Notes under the pieces: model-generated
Told to the model about the DNA's origin: nothing
Databases searched by the model: none
What the model saw: the letters and a program-made list of their open reading frames with translations, nothing else
Source: Anisodus tanguticus
Taxonomy: Eukaryota; Streptophyta; Magnoliopsida; Solanales; Solanaceae
Length of the DNA: 64,000 bases
NCBI GenBank assembly: GCA_034509755.1
Contig: CM067546.1
Span: 14,348,970 to 14,412,969, forward strand
Reading direction: 5' to 3'
Made by a program: the position numbers and the translations under genes
In this document: positions 58,579-64,000 of the stretch, in pieces
How the letters are laid out: the number at the start of each line of letters is the position of its first letter
Position numbering within the stretch: position 1 is the stretch's first letter

Positions 58579-59334
58579 TGAGGGATAATTCACATCACAA
58601 CTTTATTGAAAGGTTACTTAATGGTTTATGGACCTTGGGAGAGGGTTCAGAGACATCTAGGAGTGAAGGAGGTCGAAATGAAATATTTAGGATGAAGATT
58701 CGAGACTTGGCCGTAAATAGGCTGCCCACCACCTCCTATATATGGGACGATATGCGGTGCATATGGGAATATGAGACTACATCCTCCACCTCATATGGTT
58801 GAAGGATGATGAAAAAATAACAACCTTGATTTGTGGGCCCATCCGTGAAGCGAAATGGATTCTGTGATGCGAAACGCTTAGCGTATCATCCTATCTTTGT
58901 CAAACTTTGAGAAGAGATGATTCCTTCAATCCAAATGACTTCTAACCTTCCATAAACCTATTTAACATCTATCTAAGTCATAAATTATCCTTGTAAAGGA
59001 TCTTGAGTCATTATCACTCAAGATGACTAACTACGCTCTTAAATGTACACGAGACGACGGGGTGTAGCACGAAACCTCTTGGTGTACTTTCAACAATTGT
59101 CCAAAGAATTCCTTAACTCCCTATAGACATCATAACTTCTTTTTAACTTGCATAAGTTTGTCACAACATACTCGATGTAAGGACTACAAGCGTAGTGGCT
59201 ATGCGGTTCTTAAACTCTTACGACTTCTTCATGGTTTAACTTGATCGCTCTATTATCCTCAAGGGTAAACTCTTCCTTTCCTTAGGCTCCCTAACTTACG
59301 ACATATTCGATGTATGAAAGTACGGGGTGTAACA
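58579..59334 (-). repeat. 3' LTR of element B
   Basis: Minus-strand start TGTTACACCCCGTACTTTC at 59334. The other end is placed at 58579 (GAATTATCCCTCA), where element A's pol sequence resumes. Length about 756 bp. The right end is well supported, the left end moderately. Confidence 0.7.
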
Positions 59335-59365
59335 TCCTTCCCCCTTAAGAAAATTCATCCTCGAA
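59335..59365 (-). other. Polypurine tract and pol-end relic of element B
   Basis: Minus-strand TTCGAGGATGAATTTTCTTA then AGGGGGAAGGA next to the LTR start, the same arrangement as in element A and the LARD. Confidence 0.85.
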
Positions 59366-62300
59366 TATTGGAGTATAATAGCTTTAAAATAGCAACTCTT
59401 ACATCCTCCGAATATTTCAGCAGAGTTTCCTTTGTAAATAGGATTTCCTCAACGTGTCACGCAACCAGAAACCACAACTATCACCTCACAGGTCTACAAA
59501 ATATGACATTTATTACATATCGACCCCACACAGTCGTACATCTATCCATGATATCGTATAATAGGCCATAACTTACCTCAAATGATGAATTCCGATGTCT
59601 GAGCTGTGTATTTCATCCTCTTGTTACAATTAACATCCAAACTTCATATTTTCTTCTATTTTCCCTATCACCTCTTCTACATTTCTTATGCCATTTCTTT
59701 CTTATCTTTATCATATCACAAATCTTGTTTATAGAAACTACAATTGTTGATACTTAGCTGACAGACTTGCTGGTCTTGGGACTTCTCCATACAATATGCT
59801 CTTTTCTAACTTGCACCTTTGCCACGAGTAGGGTTCGAAGAGTAGTCCTAACATATTTTCTTAACACAGAAACGTGGTAACCAGTTAGGTGAGTTCTAAG
59901 GGTAGGTGTGTGTCTAATATGGAAGTCATTTGGCTTCTTCATAAAGCTTATGCACTATGGTTTCTTATGTTCCACATTAAAATTTCTCCTCTTCCGAGTC
60001 CCATCACGCTTTTCGTAGGAAAAATCCTCAGGAATTTCTCAGCATTACTTGGTACTCTAAGCGCTGTTCTAATGCAACTTTACACGATTCCTTAATGACT
60101 CTAAATGATTGGTATCTATATTTAATCTCTTTATGATCTAATACATTACGTCAGATCCCATTATACCGGGCTATTTTTAGGGTCCTGCCACTTTTCTCAT
60201 ACAAAACCTTGTATGTTATCATCGTAATACTTTGCACAATAATTGTTATTGTACGCAACTTTAAGTAGTTATCCCAATTTCCTTCTTAGTCCAACACGCC
60301 CGCTCATAATATTTCCTCAATGGTCTGAATCTGTCCATGAGTTTGAGGGTGGGGCTAACCAGGGTGCCCAGGTCCCTTTTAAAATAATCTTCCAAAAGTT
60401 TTACTATAGACAGAGTACTTGTAAGGTATCACAAAATAATTTCAAGAAAATGAGTAATCTTCTTAATATGCAATGTTGTGTAGCCTTTGGCCATATTGGT
60501 AGCTCTAGTTGCCACAATGCGAATTGATGAGCCATTCATTCATTAGTCTTCCAGATTAAACAAGCTTTCAATTATGATGAGGTAATATTTAACAATTCAC
60601 ATGCTAGCCATTCCCGCCTTTCAACGATTCGTTAATGACTTTTAGTTAATTTTCCATCTTAGAGTTCTTATTCCTTTACATACCGACCTTCATGTACTAA
60701 CTTTGATTTCTTTTAAGGTTCCTTTTTATTCCATTCCCGTTAATACCTTTATTCCATATCATGATATATCTCGGTGGATCTTAGGTGGATGGACTATTAC
60801 GGGCAATCTCCATCTTGGTGTTCCCTTAGTTTTTAATATGAGGAAGGGCTCTTCTGTATTTTGAGTCATGAAATTACCATCACTTGACTTCAACTCCCAC
60901 TGGCTAACCAATGAATTTTGGGTCAACTTCTTTCTTTAACATGCACAATGGTCAAATTGCTAGCGGGTGTGTGCTTTTGTCGTCAACTATCACCTTGGTT
61001 ACCAACCTTAATGCCATAATCTACATCTTGTAGTATTTAATTTCCGAATACTCTGTAGATGATGTTACCAAATTTGAAATGTGCCTATCATGGCGATTAA
61101 CTCTCATCCGTACTTTAAGAACCCTTGTCGTGCTTTTCTTCATTATTCGAGTGTCACATTCTTATTCCCTCTGAGGCCTTCTAGTACACATGCTCGATCC
61201 CAATATTGTTTCTTGTCCCAATCTTTGACGTTACTATGTTGTATAGGATGAGGCACTTCATTTACCCCTTTATTAGATACACACTAGATTTCGAAGCATT
61301 CGATATTACTAGTATTATTTTTCCATATTCAACCCTGGTTGCCATATTTATATTAACACTTTTCCTTCATCTCTTGGTTAAGGCCTTCCACAAATGATGC
61401 CTTGGACAATGTTTAATCGACTTTGTTCGGCCTTATATTCATCCCAACATCCATTATGTGGAGCCTTTAGTCAACTTAACAGGTCTAATAATTACCATTA
61501 ATTGCCTACTTACATCTTTGTTCCATTGTCTGTACTCCCTAAGTCATTCCCTCAATATCTACTTTGAATCTTTAGATACGCTATCCATTCCATCACTATT
61601 TTATATGTGTGCATTGAGCTGCACTCATCGCTTACTTCCACTTTACCTATCCTTGAGTGCCATGATGACGTTTATGGCATAACTAATTCTTCACATATCC
61701 AACTCTGGTTCGTAACATGGTCTAAACTTGTAACCCATTTGGATTTCCTTTCTTTGGTCGTTACTAGATCTCTCACTAACTGATCACTCGATCAACTTTC
61801 TCTTATACTTCCTATTCTGAGTTCCCTTGGGAGGAGGTCTCTTGTCTTATTGCACTCCTTATACTACCATTTCTAGACGTCGATGTTTGGCACCCTTAGC
61901 TAATAAGTTCTTGAGTATCCCTCATTCGTTATTGTCCTGATGCTATCTCAAGGTAATTGCACCATTATGGGATTTACCATAGTCTCGTTTATTTGTATCC
62001 TTTGTGTCATGGTCCTTTTGCTTGTCCATCCTTACGCGAAACATCTTTTGGCCTCGATAGATTGTTATAGCATTCCACTTGTATTTACTAAGTGTCTACC
62101 TATTGCCTATAGCCATTCTTCAATTGTTTAGTGGTTCTTATCACCGATTGTCTCCAACAAGCTATTCTTTCTCTATAGGCGCTAGAATCACACTACATCA
62201 CACAAATAGACTAGATATTCTCCATCTAATGTTTAAAACCTACGATCTCTTGCTACCACCCATGCGCATAACTTCAGATGGCGAATGATATGACTTTTCT

Positions 62301-63500
62301 CAAACAGACGGGAAACTCATCATGTCTCATACATTAATAGACGGTCCAGCTCTTGTAGATGAGTTGGAAGCATTATTTTAGGCTTGGCATCCTGCGTAAT
62401 TGCTATAAACATATCCAGGAACGATTTTTCTTCATAGGACTCGACTTCGGAAATTCTTCCTCATTAGAAATATTCTAAGGGTCACCCTTAATCCCTTAGG
62501 CCATGTGTTACCGTTTGAATCACATGTTCATAACGGATCATCATACTCGAATTAACATATGTTCCATAACATTAATGGATTCTCATAACCTTCTAAACTT
62601 TCCAATGACGCTTTATGCATTCCCTCATTACTATCATATTCTCGGCTTGCCACTTCCTCTATAAAGCCTGTGGCTTTCATATAACCGTCAGGTAACATAA
62701 TATCGTAGGTTCGGGGTTTATCTAGTATAGTCATTTACAAAAACATACTACACACTCTATCGCTAAGTTGGGTGTGGACTCCATGTCCTTTCAGTCTACA
62801 ACGTATATACGTGGATTTTAATTAATACTTGGGCTAGAAGTCCCCCTTTTGATTCATATCCTAACATCCATGACTCACTCTTATCAAAATATCTTATCTC
62901 ACGAGTAATACCGTAGAAATCAATTTCCAAAATAGGGTCAATATTCCTAAGTATAAAACAGGTTCATCCTAAGCATACAGGAGGTAGATAGGTTAACAAT
63001 GGAAATCAATAGCATACATGCGCCCATCTTCTCACCTCGGATAACATCAGAACTCGAGACTCTATCCTCTCTCTCACGCCCTTCCCCACGGGCCAATATG
63101 AGACACTTTCAAATCTTATGTCTTCGATTACCACACCAATAGCAGCCTCATGTTCCCTTGTGGTGCGGTCCAACATGCATCCGACCGTACTGCCTACAAC
63201 ATGTCTTAGATGGCCCCACTTGGTCTGAATTAATTTGACCCTAAAATACCGAGGTCTGTGATCCCTGCATGGGTCTTACACAAGAACTCTGATCATACCT
63301 GATCTGATGCAAAAATATACCATGCTGACTACATATCTGTAACCATTCATCACGCTATCGTCCCCTGTAATCACCAACTATCCTAGCCTTATTGGCCCTT
63401 TCCTCCTCCCTAACTGGGTCAAACCAACCAAACATCGACGGTCCTTGGCCACTGAGCTCTCTAGGCTGTGAATTCCCTAACTCTTTCCTTGGGTCTACCA
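59366..63500 (-). pseudogene. Degraded gag-pol of element B
   Basis: Very decayed, with no open frame above about 60 codons in the sense direction. Recognisable traces on the minus strand are: FWKIILKGTWAPW near 60405 with MDRFRP, CWTKKEIG and YNNNY pieces in shifted frames (60350-60230), matching the integrase segment FWKSFQKG..FAYNNSY; and CGRMHV..GCYWCGNRRHK (63200-63110), a gag zinc knuckle. Protease and RT cannot be picked out by eye between 60500 and 63000. Plus-strand open frames in this interval look like antisense by-products. Confidence 0.55.
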
Positions 63501-64000
63501 TGTTACATCCCATATTTTCGCACTAGCATGTATCGCAAGTAAAGTAACATAAAGTCCGATGATTCTAGTATCTCATATTTGGATAAAATAAGTTTAAATG
63601 TGTGTTACGAATGTTTCATCAGAGTTCTGGGTCAAACAAATCAAAGGAAATTAAGTTCGTTGAAACTCGGGAAAGGGCAGGCTAAATTTCAAACAAGATT
63701 TTTGGCCCAACTTAGCAGGGGTATATCTAATGTTATATGAGTATTTATGGGGTGAACAAATTATATAAGTTCAAGTTCAGGGAGTCTTCTTTCCGACGCA
63801 ATAAAATATTCATCGATACAACATCTCGGTGGACAACTTTCCCAACCTTATAAAATCACCTCCAAACGAATTGAACCTCAATTTCTTCAACATTTCGAAC
63901 CATAAACACCCCTTATACACTCTGAAACACTTCTCCATGAATCATAAATAAATTCAAGAGATAATCAAGTAATTACAACGTAAGGAATCTTATCGTAATC
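63501..64000 (+). repeat. Start of a plus-strand Gypsy LTR, cut by the right window edge
   Basis: TGTTACATCCCATATTTTCG resembles the Gypsy LTR starts TGTAACACCCCG and TGTTACACCCCG seen elsewhere here. A TATAAAAT at 63849-63856, about 350 bp in, is a plausible promoter. It lies against degraded gag of element B, so it probably interrupted it. Confidence 0.65.
63849..63856 (+). promoter_or_regulatory. TATA box of the right-edge LTR
   Basis: TATAAAAT followed by a pyrimidine-rich, gene-free stretch, in the position of an LTR promoter. Motif-based only. Confidence 0.4.

Larger units (their letters stand above)
58579..63500 (-). mobile_element. Ty3/Gypsy element B, degraded (3' LTR, pol and gag remnants)
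   Basis: The minus-strand LTR (59334-58579) is preceded by a purine tract and a pol-end relic. Integrase traces at 60420-60220 and a gag knuckle near 63200-63120 lie to the right in the order expected. It appears to have inserted into element A. It is cut at 63501 by a plus-strand LTR. Confidence 0.65.

Noticed and set aside
60243..62288. Series of plus-strand ORFs of 60-95 codons, some hydrophobic
   Set aside because: No domain, and they lie antisense to degraded element B pol; T-rich sequence produces spurious hydrophobic frames.
1..64000. Endogenous pararetrovirus
   Set aside because: All RT and integrase traces follow copia or Gypsy order with LTRs; no movement-protein or caulimovirid arrangement was seen.

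Overview
The window is plant nuclear DNA made almost entirely of transposable elements. I found no convincing host gene, tRNA, rRNA or CRISPR array. The organism is probably an asterid eudicot. The family mix suggests Solanaceae: a Sirevirus with an envelope-like ORF, Ty3/Gypsy LTRs beginning TGTAACACCCC or TGTAACGAC, Stowaway and hAT MITEs, and an L1-type LINE ORF1. That placement is inferred from remembered family style, not from any search. The dense nesting and heavy decay suggest pericentromeric or otherwise repeat-rich heterochromatin.

Layout, left half. A minus-strand Ty1/copia element (1-3786) runs off the left edge; its 5' LTR is 2858-3786. Next is a plus-strand Sirevirus (3985-21525) with matching TGTAC target duplications on both sides. 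It carries gag, pol and an envelope-like ORF. The envelope-like ORF is split by a complete non-autonomous Gypsy-type element (11000-19774) with 2.34 kb LTRs, a small gag remnant and no pol. After about 1.2 kb of unassigned sequence comes a possible solo LTR (22697-23728) and a truncated minus-strand copia element (23729-26508). A complete short-LTR minus-strand copia element follows (27244-32310, ATCTC duplications).

Layout, middle. A 698 bp hAT-type MITE (33326-34023) has 8 bp duplications. A decayed LINE ORF1 (34273-36460) lacks ORF2. A decayed minus-strand hAT transposase gene (36715-38276) has a GC-rich terminal region (to about 38902). An element with roughly 90 bp terminal inverted repeats sits at 39011-39960. 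AT-rich intergenic DNA with a possible copia LTR end follows, to 42121.

Layout, right half. Six Ty3/Gypsy fragments are nested or abutted: D (minus, 42122-44539); C (plus, LTR 44540-49906 plus gag), whose LTR holds a Stowaway MITE and a solo LTR; an unresolved plus LTR ending at 53072; E (plus, 53073-54998), same family as D in the opposite direction; A (minus, LTR 54999-56848 plus integrase), same LTR family as C; B (minus, LTR 58579-59334, then integrase and gag remnants). A new plus-strand LTR starts at 63501 and leaves the window.

How the parts relate. The genes form separate retrotransposon life-cycle sets (gag for the particle, protease/integrase/RT/RNase H for replication). Nearly all are broken by stops, frameshifts or lost catalytic residues. 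The order of nesting gives relative ages: the LARD is younger than the Sirevirus, the MITE and solo LTR are younger than LTR C, and A is younger than E. I found no undescribed biological system. The items most worth a second look are the pol-less LARD in the envelope-like ORF, the triple 27 bp purine-core repeat next to the Sirevirus 3' LTR, the U3 palindrome of the short-LTR copia element, and the MITE with its empty-site copy in the same window.
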